Made by a program: the position numbers and the translations under genes | Notes under the pieces: generated by a model | The model's input: the letters and a program-made list of their open reading frames with translations, nothing else | Told to the model about the DNA's origin: nothing | Database searches by the model: none | Part shown: positions 39,446-49,731 of the stretch, piece after piece | Layout of the letters: each line of letters begins with the position of its first letter | How positions within the stretch are numbered: position 1 is the first letter of the stretch | DNA from: Arthrobacter ruber | Lineage (GTDB): Bacteria > Actinomycetota > Actinomycetes > Actinomycetales > Micrococcaceae | Reading direction: 5' to 3' | Assembly: GCF_002954225.1 (NCBI RefSeq) | Contig: NZ_PPTH01000017.1 | Span: 67,311-131,310, forward strand | DNA length: 64,000 bases

Positions 39446-41980
39446 ATGGTTCCTCCCCGCACGGCGCGGCAGCAGACCGTCACCGTGGACGGGCGCACAC
39501 TGCGTCTCTCCAACCTGGACAAGGTGCTCTACCCGGCGAGCGGGACCACCAAGGCGGACGTCCTCGCCTACTACGCGGCCGTCGCCCCGCATCTCATCCA
39601 TCATGCCGGCGGGCGCCCGGCCACCCGGAAACGCTGGGTCCACGGCGTGGGGACGCCCGGGGAACCGGGCGAGATGTTCTTCCAGAAGAACATCGACGAG
39701 AACGCTCCGGCGTGGGTGCCGCGCAACGCGATCCAGCACAAGGACCACACCAACGTGTACCCGATGGTGAACGACCTCGCGACCCTCACGTGGCTCGGGC
39801 AGATCGCGGCACTCGAGATCCATGTGCCGCAGTGGCGTTTCACGGCGGACGGCGCCCGGGGCAATCCTGACCGCCTCGTGCTGGACCTCGACCCCGGTCC
39901 CGGTGCCGGGGTGGCCGACTGCGCCGCAGTGGCGCTGCTCGCACGGCCCATCCTGCAGGGCATGGGACTCGAGCCGCTCCCCGTGACCAGCGGCTCCAAG
40001 GGGATCCACCTCTACTGCGCCCTCGACGGCCGCCAGACCTCCGAGCAGGTGTCCGCCGTCGCCCGCGAACTCGCCCGGGCCCTCGAGGCCGACCACCCCG
40101 ACCTCGCGGTCAGCGATATGAAGAAGGCGCTGCGCTCGGGCAGGGTGCTCGTCGACTGGAGCCAGAACAACGCGAACAAGACGACCGTGAGCCCGTATTC
40201 GCTCCGCGGGCGTGCCGAGCCGACCGTCGCCACCCCGCGCACCTGGGAGGAGCTCGACGGCGGCGAGGACCTCCGGCACCTGGACTACCGGGACGTCATG
40301 CAGCGCGTCCTGGACCTCGGGGACCTCCTCGCCCCGGCGACGACGCGCACGGCCGGGAACGACGCCGGGAGCGGTGCTGCGCCGACGGACCGCCTGTCCA
40401 CCTATCGGGCGATGCGCGACGCAGCGAAGACGCCCGAGCCGGTCCCGGAGGCGGTGGGGCCCTCGGGGGGCAACAGCTTCGTGATCCAGGAGCACCATGC
40501 CCGCCGTCTCCACTACGACTTCCGGCTCGAACACGAGGGTGTCCTGGTGTCATGGGCCATTCCGAAGGGTCCACCGCTGACTCCGAGCAGGAACCACCTG
40601 GCCGTGCAGACCGAGGACCACCCCCTCGAGTACGGCTCGTTCGCGGGAAGTATCCCGAAAGGGGAATACGGCGCGGGGGAGGTGTCCATCTGGGACGCGG
40701 GCACGTACGAGCTGGAGAAGTGGAGGGACGGTAAGGAAGTCATCTGCACGCTGCACGGCAGGCCGGACGGCGGCCTCGCGCAGGCCGGTACGGCCGTCCG
40801 CCGCTACGCCCTCATCAACACCGGGGGCGGAGCGGGCGGCAGGAGCAACTGGCTGATCCACCTCATGAAGGACCAGCCCGCGCAGGCGCAGGACGATCCT
40901 GAGGGCGCCACCTCCGACCCTTCGGTGTCCCTGTCCGCACCCTCCCCGTCCTCCGCGCCGTCGGCGTCCTCCGCACCGGATGCGCTGGAGGAGCCGGTGC
41001 TCGCCGGCCCCCGGAGGGAGGCCGTCCGGCCCATGCTGGCCACGCTCGGCTCCGAGCAGACCATCCCCGATCCCGAGGCCTGGGCCTATGAGATGAAGTG
41101 GGACGGGGTGCGCTGCATCGCGCAGGTCCGGGACGGGGCGGTGACCCTGGTCAGCCGCAACGGGATCGACACCACGCTCGTCTACCCGGAGCTCGGGGAC
41201 CTGGGGCACTACCTCAGCGCCGACAGCGCCGTCCTCGACGGTGAGATCGTGGCCCTCGACGCACGGGGCCGGCCCGATTTCGGTCTGCTCCAGACACGCA
41301 TGAAGCTGACCCGCCGCGCCGAGATCGAGGCGGCCCGCCAGGTGACGCCCGTCCGCCTGATGCTCTTCGACCTGCTCGACCTCGAGGGCAACGACCTCAC
41401 CCGCCTCGAGTACCGGCAGCGGCGCGAACTGCTCGAGAAGGCCGTCGACGAGGCGGACGACGGTCATGTGCAGGTCCCTCCGATCCTCGATGCGACGCTC
41501 GCGGAAGCCGTCGAGGCGAGCAGGCAGCTCGGCCTCGAGGGGATCATGGCCAAGCGCCTCACCGGCGACTACCAGCCCGGGGCGCGGTCGTCGTCATGGG
41601 TGAAGATCAAGCACCTGCGCACGCAGGAGGTCGTGGTGGTGGGCTGGCGGCCCGGCAAGGGCACCCGCGCCTCGAAGATCGGGTCCCTGCTCGTCGCGGT
41701 GCCCGACGGTGTCGACCTGCGCTATGTGGGGCGTGTGGGATCCGGGCTGACCGAGCGGGACCTCGCGGAGGCCGGTGCCCGCCTGAAGAAGCTGGGGCGG
41801 AAGACCGCACCGCTCGACGACGTGCCGGGCATCGACGCGTCCGACGCGCACTGGGTCCGGCCCGCCCTCGTGGGGGAGGTCCAGTACAGCGAGCACACCG
41901 GCAGCGGTCGTCTCCGTCATCCCGTCTGGCGCGGCTGGAGGCCCGATAAGACGCCGTCCGACGTCGTCGTCGAACTCTGA
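39446..41980 (+). CDS. ligD: NHEJ DNA ligase LigD (Pol-PE-Lig)
   Basis: 844 residues with three catalytic modules. The primase-like polymerase (about 1-290) has [12 protein letters not shown] and catalytic Asp147/Asp149 in [10 protein letters not shown]. The 3'-phosphoesterase (about 345-490) has [15 protein letters not shown] and [12 protein letters not shown] Ser/Ala/Pro linker precedes the ATP-dependent ligase (about 530-844), whose adenylated Lys551 is in EMKWDG. This is the mycobacterial order. It fills, trims and seals Ku-bound breaks. ATG follows GGGGGC. Confidence 0.96.
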   Translation: MVPPRTARQQTVTVDGRTLRLSNLDKVLYPASGTTKADVLAYYAAVAPHLIHHAGGRPATRKRWVHGVGTPGEPGEMFFQKNIDENAPAWVPRNAIQHKDHTNVYPMVNDLATLTWLGQIAALEIHVPQWRFTADGARGNPDRLVLDLDPGPGAGVADCAAVALLARPILQGMGLEPLPVTSGSKGIHLYCALDGRQTSEQVSAVARELARALEADHPDLAVSDMKKALRSGRVLVDWSQNNANKTTVSPYSLRGRAEPTVATPRTWEELDGGEDLRHLDYRDVMQRVLDLGDLLAPATTRTAGNDAGSGAAPTDRLSTYRAMRDAAKTPEPVPEAVGPSGGNSFVIQEHHARRLHYDFRLEHEGVLVSWAIPKGPPLTPSRNHLAVQTEDHPLEYGSFAGSIPKGEYGAGEVSIWDAGTYELEKWRDGKEVICTLHGRPDGGLAQAGTAVRRYALINTGGGAGGRSNWLIHLMKDQPAQAQDDPEGATSDPSVSLSAPSPSSAPSASSAPDALEEPVLAGPRREAVRPMLATLGSEQTIPDPEAWAYEMKWDGVRCIAQVRDGAVTLVSRNGIDTTLVYPELGDLGHYLSADSAVLDGEIVALDARGRPDFGLLQTRMKLTRRAEIEAARQVTPVRLMLFDLLDLEGNDLTRLEYRQRRELLEKAVDEADDGHVQVPPILDATLAEAVEASRQLGLEGIMAKRLTGDYQPGARSSSWVKIKHLRTQEVVVVGWRPGKGTRASKIGSLLVAVPDGVDLRYVGRVGSGLTERDLAEAGARLKKLGRKTAPLDDVPGIDASDAHWVRPALVGEVQYSEHTGSGRLRHPVWRGWRPDKTPSDVVVEL

Positions 41981-42018
41981 TCCACGCCCATCCACCGAAT
42001 ATCACCCAGGAGGCATAT

Positions 42019-44403
42019 ATGAGCACTCTCGATATCCAGGCACTGGACGCCTGGTGGCGGGCTGCCAACTACGTCTCGGTGGGCCAGATCTACCTCCGCG
42101 ACAACGCCCTGCTGACACGGCCGCTCACGGGGGAGGACGTGAAGGCGCGGCTGCTGGGTCACTGGGGCACCACGCCCGGGCTCAACTTCATCTACACGCA
42201 CCTGAACCGCGTGATCGCCGAGCGCGGGCAGGAGATGCTGTTCGTGACAGGGCCCGGCCACGGCGGACCGGCGGTGGTGGCCAACGCCTGGCTCGAGGGG
42301 ACGTACTCCGAGATCTACAGCAGCATCGGCAAGGACGGTGCGGGGCTCGACGCGTTGTTCAAGCAGTTCAGCTACCCCGGCGGCATCCCCTCCCACGCCG
42401 CGCCCGAGTCACCCGGATCCATCCACGAGGGCGGCGAGCTGGGCTACACGCTCATGCACGCCTACGGGGCCGTCTTCGACAACCCCGGGCTCGTCGCCGT
42501 CGCGGTGGTGGGCGACGGCGAGGCGGAGACCGGGCCGCTGGCCACGAGCTGGCACTCGAACAGCTTCCTGGATCCGACGGTCGACGGCGCGGTGCTACCG
42601 ATCCTGCACCTCAACGGCTACAAGATCGCCAATCCCACCGTGCTCGCCCGCATGCCCGAGGAGCAGCTGCGGCAGCTGATGTACGGCTACGGGTACGAGC
42701 CGCATTTCGTCACGGTGTCCGACCCCACGGCCACGGAGGCGGCCCACCGCGACTTCGCGGACGTGCTGGACGCCTGTATGGACAGTATCCACACCCTCCA
42801 GGAGGCGGCGCGGACGTCCCTGGCGGGTGCGGACGTCGCGGAGGCCCGGTGGCCCATGATCGTGCTGCGTTCTCCGAAGGGCTGGACGGGACCGGCGGTG
42901 GTGGACGGCAAGGCCGTGGAGGGCACGTGGCGTTCCCACCAGGTGCCGCTCTCGGAGATCCACAGCAACGAGGACCACCTGCACCAGCTCGAGGACTGGA
43001 TGCGGTCCTACGATCCGGCGTCGCTCTTCACCGGGACGGGGGAACTCCGGCCGGAGATCGCCGCGCTGGCCCCCGACGGCGACCTCCGGATGAGCGCCAC
43101 GCCCTACGCCAACGGCGGGTGGCTCCTCCGCGACCTCGTGCTGCCCTCGTACCTGGAGCACGCCGTGGAGGTGCCGCATCCGGGCACGGAGAAGGCGAGC
43201 CCGATGATCACCGTCGGCGGCTATCTCCGCGACATCATCGAGCGCAATCCCCACACCTTCCGCCTGTTCGGTCCGGACGAGACGGCGTCGAACCGCCTGT
43301 CCGCCGTGTTCGAGGTGACGGACAGGGTCTGGCAGCCACGCCTGGAGGACGTCGACGAGCACCTCGCACGGTCCGGGCGGGTCATGGAGGTCCTCAGCGA
43401 GCACCTGTGCCAGGGCTGGCTCGAGGGCTACCTGCTGACGGGACGCCACGGGGTCTTCAACTGCTACGAGGCCTTCGTGCACATCGTCGACTCGATGTTC
43501 AACCAGTTCGCCAAGTGGCTCAAGGTCCACCGGACGCTGCCCTGGCGGCAGCCCATCGCCTCGTTCAACTACATGCTCTCCAGCCACGTCTGGCAGCAGG
43601 ACCACAACGGCTTCTCCCACCAGGACCCCGGCTTCATCGACCATGTGATGAACAAGAAGGCGGACGTCATCCGGGTCTATCTCCCGCCGGATGCCAACAC
43701 GATGCTCGCGGTCACCGAACACTGCATGAAGACCCGCGACACCATCAACGTGATCGTGACCGGCAAGCAGCCCACGCCCACCTGGCTGGGCCCCCAGGAG
43801 GCGCTCCTGCACGTCAGGCGCGGCATCGGAATCTTCGGCTTCGCGGGGTCGGAGGAGCCCGGGGTGGAGCCCGACGTCGTCCTCGGATGTGCCGGTGACG
43901 TCCCGACGCTCGAGACCGTGGCCGCCGCGCGCCTGCTGGCCGCGGGCGTCCCCGGGCTGAAGATCCGGGTGGTCAACGTCGTCGACCTCATGCGCCTGCA
44001 GGACAGCTCGGAGCACCCGCACGGGCTCTCGGCCCGCGATTTCGACACCCTGTTCACGAAGTCGAAGCCCGTGGTCTTCGCCTACCACGGCTACCCGTGG
44101 CTCATCCACCGGCTGACCTACCGGCGCACCAACCACGCGAACCTCCATGTGCGCGGGTATAAAGAGGAAGGCACCACCACGACGCCGTTCGACATGGCGA
44201 TGCTGAACCAGATCGACCGGTTCCAGCTGGCCATGGACGTGATCGACCGCGTACCGGCCCTCGGCGCCACCCAGGCCCGTTTCCGGCAGGACCTGCAGGA
44301 CCAGCGGCAGCGCGCCTGGCAGTACACGCGCGACGCCGGGAAGGACCTCGAGTCCATCACCGGCTGGATGCTCGACGAATCTTCGCCGGACGACGCGAAG
44401 TAA
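42019..44403 (+). CDS. xfp: Phosphoketolase
   Basis: 794 residues. Thiamine-diphosphate enzyme splitting xylulose-5-phosphate (and possibly fructose-6-phosphate) into acetyl phosphate and an aldose phosphate. Signatures: [28 protein letters not shown], the ThDP-binding GDGEAETGP, and [14 protein letters not shown] in the second domain. ATG with AGGAGG upstream. It lies 38 bp after ligD and 34 bp before an SRPBCC gene. Subtype (Xpk versus Xfp) cannot be told from sequence by eye. Confidence 0.95.
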   Translation: MSTLDIQALDAWWRAANYVSVGQIYLRDNALLTRPLTGEDVKARLLGHWGTTPGLNFIYTHLNRVIAERGQEMLFVTGPGHGGPAVVANAWLEGTYSEIYSSIGKDGAGLDALFKQFSYPGGIPSHAAPESPGSIHEGGELGYTLMHAYGAVFDNPGLVAVAVVGDGEAETGPLATSWHSNSFLDPTVDGAVLPILHLNGYKIANPTVLARMPEEQLRQLMYGYGYEPHFVTVSDPTATEAAHRDFADVLDACMDSIHTLQEAARTSLAGADVAEARWPMIVLRSPKGWTGPAVVDGKAVEGTWRSHQVPLSEIHSNEDHLHQLEDWMRSYDPASLFTGTGELRPEIAALAPDGDLRMSATPYANGGWLLRDLVLPSYLEHAVEVPHPGTEKASPMITVGGYLRDIIERNPHTFRLFGPDETASNRLSAVFEVTDRVWQPRLEDVDEHLARSGRVMEVLSEHLCQGWLEGYLLTGRHGVFNCYEAFVHIVDSMFNQFAKWLKVHRTLPWRQPIASFNYMLSSHVWQQDHNGFSHQDPGFIDHVMNKKADVIRVYLPPDANTMLAVTEHCMKTRDTINVIVTGKQPTPTWLGPQEALLHVRRGIGIFGFAGSEEPGVEPDVVLGCAGDVPTLETVAAARLLAAGVPGLKIRVVNVVDLMRLQDSSEHPHGLSARDFDTLFTKSKPVVFAYHGYPWLIHRLTYRRTNHANLHVRGYKEEGTTTTPFDMAMLNQIDRFQLAMDVIDRVPALGATQARFRQDLQDQRQRAWQYTRDAGKDLESITGWMLDESSPDDAK

Positions 44404-44437
44404 AACCCGTGGTCCACGACCAGAAGGAGAACGCCCT

Positions 44438-44902
44438 ATGACCGAGTCCCGCATTTCCTCGACCCGCACCATCGATGCACCCGCCGGTGCCATCTTCGAC
44501 ATCCTGTCCAATCCCGCCCGCCATGCCGCCCTCGACGGCTCGGGCATGGTGCAGTCGGACAGCAAGTCGGACCGCATCACCGCCGTGGGCCAGGTGTTCA
44601 CCATGAACCAGCAGTGGGACAAGATGGGTGGTGACTACCAGACGGACAACCACGTGGTGGGCTACGACCCGAACAAGCTGCTCGCCTGGAAGACGGCGCC
44701 GGCCGGCGAGGTGCCGCCGGGCTGGGAATGGGTGTGGGAACTGCAGCCCTCGGGCCCCGACTCCACCGAGGTCTCCGTGAGCTACGACTGGTCCGCCGTC
44801 ACGGACAAGGCGATCCTGAAGAAGCTGAGCTTCCCCGAGGTGTCGCAGGACGCCCTGGACTCCACGCTCGCCAATCTCGCGGCGCAGGTCTCGGAGGCCT
44901 GA
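44438..44902 (+). CDS. SRPBCC-family protein
   Basis: 154 residues. Polyketide-cyclase-like START fold: TRTIDAPAGAIFDILSNPARHAALDGSG, MNQQWDKMGGDYQTDN and a WEWVWELQPSG segment. Ligand and role are unknown. It follows xfp with 34 bp between and has AAGGAG upstream, so the two may be cotranscribed. A strong hairpin follows. Confidence 0.87.
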   Translation: MTESRISSTRTIDAPAGAIFDILSNPARHAALDGSGMVQSDSKSDRITAVGQVFTMNQQWDKMGGDYQTDNHVVGYDPNKLLAWKTAPAGEVPPGWEWVWELQPSGPDSTEVSVSYDWSAVTDKAILKKLSFPEVSQDALDSTLANLAAQVSEA

Positions 44903-44927
44903 TTCCCGGGTGCCCCGAGGCGTCGAT

Positions 44928-44971
44928 CGTACGGCGACGGCCGCTCCCTCGGGGTCGGCCGTCGCCGTACG
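44928..44971. terminator. Terminator after SRPBCC gene
   Basis: A perfect 15-bp stem (44928-44942 with 44957-44971) and a 14-nt loop, 26 bp after the SRPBCC stop and 89 bp beyond the end of the convergent RelA/SpoT gene. Confidence 0.8.
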
Positions 44972-45059
44972 GTGCGGGTCAGGACCCTGCCGGCCGCCTG
45001 CCGCCTCGACCGGCGCGCGGAAGGACCGCGGCTGAGCCGCACCGCCGTCCCCCGACCGA

Positions 45060-46166
45060 TCAGGCGGGATGCAGCGCCCGGTAGGCCTGCATCTGCCGGT
45101 ACCGGCGCTGGAGGCTGTCCCGTCGCGGTGTCGCGTCCGCGTCCATGGGCTCAGCGGTGAGGTCGATGTGCCGTTCGCCGTAGTGCCAGAGCAGCATGTC
45201 GTCGAGGAGCCGGTCCGGTCCGGGCGAGTAGCGGTGGTCGAGCGCCTTGCGGACCGTCGTGATGGTGTCGGCCTGCAGCAGGGACACGAGCTGCAGCGTG
45301 GTCCTCAGTCCATGGGCGGCGAGGAGTTCGGCCGCCCAGCCCCAGTTGTCGTCCGACTTCCGGTCCACGTGCGGCAGCAGCGTCTGCCAGACGTCACGGA
45401 CGCGGTTGGGCGTGAGCGGGGCGCTGCCCTCGCCCTCCTCGTCCCAGAATCCCGTGACCGTCTCGTACCGCTCGTGCAGTTCGGCGAAGGCGGCTTCCAC
45501 GGTCTCCAGCATGGCCGCCGTACCGGTGAACTGCCGGTCGAAGTAGGGGCTCCAGGCCTTCGGATTGGATGCCTTGAAGCGGATGTCGTGCTCTATCTCG
45601 GACCACGCGTGCGCCAGCACCGTCCGCACCTGAACCTCGAAGAGGTAGCTGCCGGCGGCCTTCGTCTCGGGATCCACGGTCTGCTGGAAGGCCCGGACCA
45701 CCTCGTTGTGGATGGTACGCATGATGAGGTGCCGGCTCGAATAGCCGTACGTGCCGGACTCGATGGACCCGATGTCCTTCTCCCGGTCACCGCGGCAGTC
45801 GAACTCGTGGCGCTGGCGCTTGAGCAGGTTCGCCGCGAGGTCCACCTCGTGCGGCAGCGTGGTGATGATGCGGACGCCCACCAGGTCCGTCAGGTTGCGC
45901 AGCGGGTCGGGGAACACGAGGACGGGCGTCGCACCGGTATCAGGGGACGGCAGGGTGCGGGACGCCTTGTCGCGGAAGGATTCCACGGTCTTGGTGCGCG
46001 CCGTGACGAACAGCGGCTGGAGGCCCGTGCCGTCGAAGATGCCCTCGATGCTGTCCCGCATGGCGGCGGTGACGCGGTCCAGGGCCGGCCGAACGCGCTC
46101 GTACTCACGCGTATGCGCCTCGACGGTAGGCCTCAGCCGCTCGTCGAGATCATCCCATGCGCCCAT
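45060..46166 (-). CDS. RelA/SpoT-domain small alarmone synthetase
   Basis: 368 residues. The synthetase fold shows RTKTVESFRDKASR, DLVGVRIITT, the GYSSRHLIM turn and EVQVRTVLAHAWSEIEHDI, the usual catalytic and substrate-binding segments. No hydrolase (HD), TGS or ACT domain, so it probably makes but does not remove (p)ppGpp or a related nucleotide. About 130 C-terminal residues are not part of the standard small synthetase and have no family I know. ATG at 46166 is chosen by homology-like start; a further upstream Met is possible. Divergent from a hydrolase gene. Confidence 0.87.
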   Translation of the reverse strand: MGAWDDLDERLRPTVEAHTREYERVRPALDRVTAAMRDSIEGIFDGTGLQPLFVTARTKTVESFRDKASRTLPSPDTGATPVLVFPDPLRNLTDLVGVRIITTLPHEVDLAANLLKRQRHEFDCRGDREKDIGSIESGTYGYSSRHLIMRTIHNEVVRAFQQTVDPETKAAGSYLFEVQVRTVLAHAWSEIEHDIRFKASNPKAWSPYFDRQFTGTAAMLETVEAAFAELHERYETVTGFWDEEGEGSAPLTPNRVRDVWQTLLPHVDRKSDDNWGWAAELLAAHGLRTTLQLVSLLQADTITTVRKALDHRYSPGPDRLLDDMLLWHYGERHIDLTAEPMDADATPRRDSLQRRYRQMQAYRALHPA

Positions 46167-46230
46167 GCACCGTGCCTTTCGAAGGAGAACCTTCATCGTA
46201 GCCAACGCGGGTGACCGTTACGCTTCCCCT

Positions 46231-47148
46231 GTGAATCCGGTGCACCCCGTGGGTCGACGCTCCCTCCTGGCCCTCCTCGTCGCGGCCGGGGCCGCCGTGC
46301 TCACGGCCTGCCGCCTCCGGACCGGCAGCGGCACCGCGTCGCCTGCCGCACCGCAGCGGTACGGCTACGGCGAGGATCCGAGCCAGTTCGCCGATCTCCA
46401 CCTGCCCGCCGCGGGCCTCGCGGTCCGCGGCGTCGTGGTCATCATCCACGGCGGCTACTGGCGGTCCACCTATGGAGCCGAGCTGGGGGAGCCGCTCGCG
46501 CAGGATCTCGCGGGCCGGGGCTACGCCTGCTGGAACCTCGAGTACCGGAGGGCGGGCAACGGGGGCGGCTGGCCCGCCACGTTCGACGACGTCGCCGCCG
46601 GCATCGATGCGCTCGCCGCCGCCGCGGGGGAGCACGGCCTCGACCTCCGCTCGACGACGGCGCTGGGCCACTCCGCCGGCGGACACCTGGCCGTATGGGC
46701 TGCGGGGAGGGCAGGACTGCCGTCCGGCGCGCCCGGTGCAGGGGTCCCCACCGTGCCGCTCACCGCCGTCGTCAGCCAGGCCGGGGTGCTGGACCTCGGG
46801 GAGGCCCGCAGGCTCGGACTGAGCGACGGCGCCGTGGAGAACCTGCTCGGCGACCCCGGGGACCCGGAGCGGTACCGGTTCGCGGACCCGATGACCGCCA
46901 TACCCCTGAACGTCCCCGTGTATGCAGTGCATGGCATGCATGATGCCACCGTGCCGCTCAGCCAGTCGGAGGGCTACGTGAGGGAGGCCACGGCGGCAGG
47001 CGCGAGGGCAGAGCTGGTCCTCGTCCCGGGGGACCATTTCGCCGTCATCACCCCCGGCTCCGAGGCCTGGGAGCGGATCGTCGGACTGCTCGACGACGCC
47101 GCCGACGCCGCCGATGCAGGGGACCCCGGCCCGCCCGTCGGGGGCTGA
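46231..47148 (+). CDS. Alpha/beta hydrolase, predicted lipoprotein
   Basis: 305 residues. N-terminal signal with lipobox LTAC (VLTACRLRTG), then a hydrolase fold: oxyanion HGGYWR, nucleophile elbow GHSAGG, and the acid/base pair in VHGMHDATVP and PGDHFAV. Likely an esterase or kynurenine-formamidase-like enzyme; the substrate is unknown. The GTG start at 46231 gives the signal peptide directly. Divergent from the RelA/SpoT gene across 64 bp. Confidence 0.85.
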   Translation: MNPVHPVGRRSLLALLVAAGAAVLTACRLRTGSGTASPAAPQRYGYGEDPSQFADLHLPAAGLAVRGVVVIIHGGYWRSTYGAELGEPLAQDLAGRGYACWNLEYRRAGNGGGWPATFDDVAAGIDALAAAAGEHGLDLRSTTALGHSAGGHLAVWAAGRAGLPSGAPGAGVPTVPLTAVVSQAGVLDLGEARRLGLSDGAVENLLGDPGDPERYRFADPMTAIPLNVPVYAVHGMHDATVPLSQSEGYVREATAAGARAELVLVPGDHFAVITPGSEAWERIVGLLDDAADAADAGDPGPPVGG

Positions 47149-47170
47149 CCGGGGTCCGGTGGGGGCATCC

Positions 47171-47959
47171 CTAGTTGAGGGGAAGCGTGCCCTCGGGCAG
47201 GGCGCCGCCGGCGAGCAGGTCGCGTGCCGTGGTCGCGAGCGCGGTGAGCGCGACGCGCTGCGTCCACGGGCCGTAGGAGATGCGGGCCACGCCCAGTTCC
47301 TGCAGGCGCGCCGGCGCGAGGCTGCCCGGCACGTTGATGACGCTCAGGCGCCGGGGACCGAAGGCCTCCACGAGGGTGGTCACCGCGTGCTCGTCCAGCA
47401 GCCCGGGCACGAACACGTTCGTGGCACCGACCGCCAGGTACGCCCTGCCGCGCTCCACGGCGTCGGCCAGGACGTCCGCGGGATCGCGGTCCCCGGCTCT
47501 CACGAAGGCGTCCGTACGGGCGTTGAGGACGAAGTCGATCCCCTCCGACGTGCCTGCCCGCAGGACCGCCTCCATCTGCGCCACGGCGTCGGCCAGCGGA
47601 CGCATCTGGTCCTCGATGTTCGCGCCGACGATCCCGACGCCGATCGCCCGGCGGACGGTGTCCTCCGGGTCGCCGTAGCCCGACTCCAGGTCCGCGGACA
47701 CCGGCAGGTCCGTCGCCGCGGCGATCCGTCCTACGGCGCCGACCATCTCCTCCACGGGGATGTTCTCACCGTCGTCGTAGCCCAGCGACGCCGCGATCGA
47801 GTGGCTTGCCGTGGCAAGGGCCGTCGTGCCGGGGACGGCGGCGATGGTCTTCGCGCTGATGGCGTCCCAGACGTTCACCACCTGCAGGATCTCGGGGGCG
47901 GCGTGCAGCTGGGCGAGGTTGGCGGCCTTCGCGGCGAGGTCGTTGCGTGCGTCAGTCAT
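47171..47959 (-). CDS. Isocitrate lyase/PEP mutase-family protein
   Basis: 262 residues. TIM-barrel signatures of the ICL/PEPM superfamily: QVVNVWDAISAKTI, ATASHSIAASLGY, VSADLESGYG and GANIEDQ, with NARTDAF. It lacks the isocitrate-lyase KKCGH, so it belongs to the PEP phosphonomutase or oxaloacetate-hydrolase-like group acting on C-C or C-P bonds. Substrate unknown. It ends without a clear terminator 22 bp from the convergent hydrolase gene and overlaps the next upstream gene by 8 bp. Confidence 0.88.
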   Translation of the reverse strand: MTDARNDLAAKAANLAQLHAAPEILQVVNVWDAISAKTIAAVPGTTALATASHSIAASLGYDDGENIPVEEMVGAVGRIAAATDLPVSADLESGYGDPEDTVRRAIGVGIVGANIEDQMRPLADAVAQMEAVLRAGTSEGIDFVLNARTDAFVRAGDRDPADVLADAVERGRAYLAVGATNVFVPGLLDEHAVTTLVEAFGPRRLSVINVPGSLAPARLQELGVARISYGPWTQRVALTALATTARDLLAGGALPEGTLPLN

Positions 47960-48593
47960 TGAGTACCTTCCGGGTGTGCGAGGTGATCCAGGCGGCTGCA
48001 CCGTCCACCTCCGTGGGGTGGATCCCGTGACCGCCCTGGCGGACGTTCCGGCTTACTTCGGCGCCACGGCTCTCGAGGATCGATCCCAGGCGGACCACGC
48101 TCTCGATCGGGGCCATGGCGTCGGACTCCCCGTTGAACAGGGCGACCGACGATCCGGACAGGTCCGCCTCGATCGTCCGCCCCTCCAGCGGGTACATGCC
48201 GGAGAACGCGACGGCGTTCCTGACGGCATCGGGGTGGAGCAGCGCGGTCGCGAGGCCGATGTTCGCCCCGTTGGAGAAACCGACGGCCACGAGCGGCCGA
48301 CCGCCGATCCCGTAGTGGTCCCGTGCCCAGCCGACGAACGCCGCGAGCTCACCGGCGCGGCGTACGACGTCGTCGACGTCGAACACGCCCTCGCCGAAGC
48401 GGCGGAACCAGCGGTTCATGCCGTGCTCCTGCACGGGTCCACGGGGAGCGAGATGACCCGCGCCGGGGGCGAGACGCTCGGCGAGCGGCAGGAGGTCGTG
48501 CTCGGTGCCGCCCGTGCCGTGCAGGAGCAGCAGCACGGGGGTGCCGGGTGCTCCTTCCTCGAACAGGTGCGGCCACTGGTGGATCGCGCTCAT
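47952..48593 (-). CDS. Alpha/beta hydrolase (carboxylesterase-like)
   Basis: 213 residues. Dienelactone-hydrolase/carboxylesterase fold: LLLLHGTGGTEHDLLPL, nucleophile elbow GFSNGANIG, acidic FNGESDAM and a late His in QGGHGIHPTE. It starts 1 bp after the stop of the dioxygenase, and its stop overlaps the next gene, so dioxygenase, hydrolase and PEPM-like protein form an operon. The context suggests breakdown of an aromatic or ring-cleavage product. Confidence 0.9.
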   Translation of the reverse strand: MSAIHQWPHLFEEGAPGTPVLLLLHGTGGTEHDLLPLAERLAPGAGHLAPRGPVQEHGMNRWFRRFGEGVFDVDDVVRRAGELAAFVGWARDHYGIGGRPLVAVGFSNGANIGLATALLHPDAVRNAVAFSGMYPLEGRTIEADLSGSSVALFNGESDAMAPIESVVRLGSILESRGAEVSRNVRQGGHGIHPTEVDGAAAWITSHTRKVLND

Positions 48594-48594
48594 G

Positions 48595-49575
48595 TCAGCT
48601 CCTGAAGAAGGCCTGGACGGCCGGGTTGTTCTCCGCGGGCAGCTCGATCTTCGCCACGGAATGGGCGATCGCCTCGCGGTTCGGCTCGAGCCACGGCGGC
48701 AGCTTCAGGGAACGGCCGAGTTCCAGCAGGGGCTCGTCGATGTCGAAGCCCGGGGTGTCGGTGGCGATCTCGAGGAGCGTGCCTCCCGGCTCGCGGAAGT
48801 AGAGGGAGGTGAAGTACTGGCGGTCGAGGATCGCCGTCACGCCGTAGCCGCGCTCGGCGAGCTCCTGGCGCCAGAGCTCCTGGGTCTGCTGGTCGGGGAC
48901 ACGGAACGCGATGTGGTGCACCGTGCCGCCGGCCACGAGGCCGCGCTCACCGCGGGCGTCGGTGACGACGTCGACGACCGTGCCGGGCTCGCCGGCGTGC
49001 GTGCTCAGACGGTATCGGCCGTCCTTCTCGCCGAGGACCGTCATACCGAGGTCGCGCGTGAACGTCTCGAGGGTGCGGGTGGGATCCTGGACCGTCAGGA
49101 CGGACGAGTGCTGGCCGCGCACGGCGTACTCGGCGGGCACCGAGGCGGAGTCCCACGGATTGCGTGGATCGGAGATGGAGGAGGCCACGAGGTCGATCTG
49201 CAGTCCGTCGGGGTCGCGCAGCGAGAGGCGCTCCTCCTCGGACGAGGCGCGGGAGATGGGGGACTCGACGCCGAGTGCCTTGAAGTGCTCCTGCCACCAG
49301 CCCAGCGTGCCCTGCGGCACGGAGAAGGCGGTGGTGGTCGATTGTCCGCTGCCGATGCGTCCGCTGCGGATGCCCTGCCACGGGAAGAAGGTCAGGAGGG
49401 ATCCGGGGCGCCCGGACTCGTCGCCGTAGTACAGGTGGTAGGTACCCGGGTCGTCGAAGTTCACGGTCTTCTTGACGAGCCGCAGCCCCAGCCCCCTGAT
49501 GTAGAAGTCGATGTTCTTCTGGGGATCACCGGCGATCGCGGTGACGTGGTGGAGACCTTCGGTTTGTGCAGTCAC
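48595..49575 (-). CDS. VOC-family ring-cleaving dioxygenase
   Basis: 326 residues, two glyoxalase/VOC modules. Metal-ligand and family segments: GLHHVTAIAGDPQKNIDFY, DDPGTYHLYYGDE, TVHHIAFRVPD and FREPGGTLLEIATD. Resembles MhqO-type enzymes that cleave hydroquinones under quinone stress. GTG at 49575 has AAGGAGG upstream. First gene of a three-gene operon; a CATGCAA direct repeat lies just upstream. Confidence 0.9.
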   Translation of the reverse strand: MTAQTEGLHHVTAIAGDPQKNIDFYIRGLGLRLVKKTVNFDDPGTYHLYYGDESGRPGSLLTFFPWQGIRSGRIGSGQSTTTAFSVPQGTLGWWQEHFKALGVESPISRASSEEERLSLRDPDGLQIDLVASSISDPRNPWDSASVPAEYAVRGQHSSVLTVQDPTRTLETFTRDLGMTVLGEKDGRYRLSTHAGEPGTVVDVVTDARGERGLVAGGTVHHIAFRVPDQQTQELWRQELAERGYGVTAILDRQYFTSLYFREPGGTLLEIATDTPGFDIDEPLLELGRSLKLPPWLEPNREAIAHSVAKIELPAENNPAVQAFFRS

Positions 49576-49619
49576 GCTGTCCTCCTTGATGGGGCCGGCC
49601 GGGCGAGCGCCGGCATGTC

Positions 49620-49636
49620 CATGCAAACGCATGCAA
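49620..49636. promoter_or_regulatory. CATGCAA direct repeat upstream of the dioxygenase operon
   Basis: CATGCAA occurs at 49620-49626 and 49630-49636, spaced one helical turn apart. It is 45 bp upstream of the dioxygenase start. A regulator site is possible, but I match it to no named family. Confidence 0.35.
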
Positions 49637-49731
49637 TCCGGCATTTGTTCCCCGGCCTGCCGGTGCCCTCCGGGCGATAGGCAGCCTGCTGACCGTCGTG
49701 GGCCCCCAGCTTCCTGTGTCATCCTGTTCGC

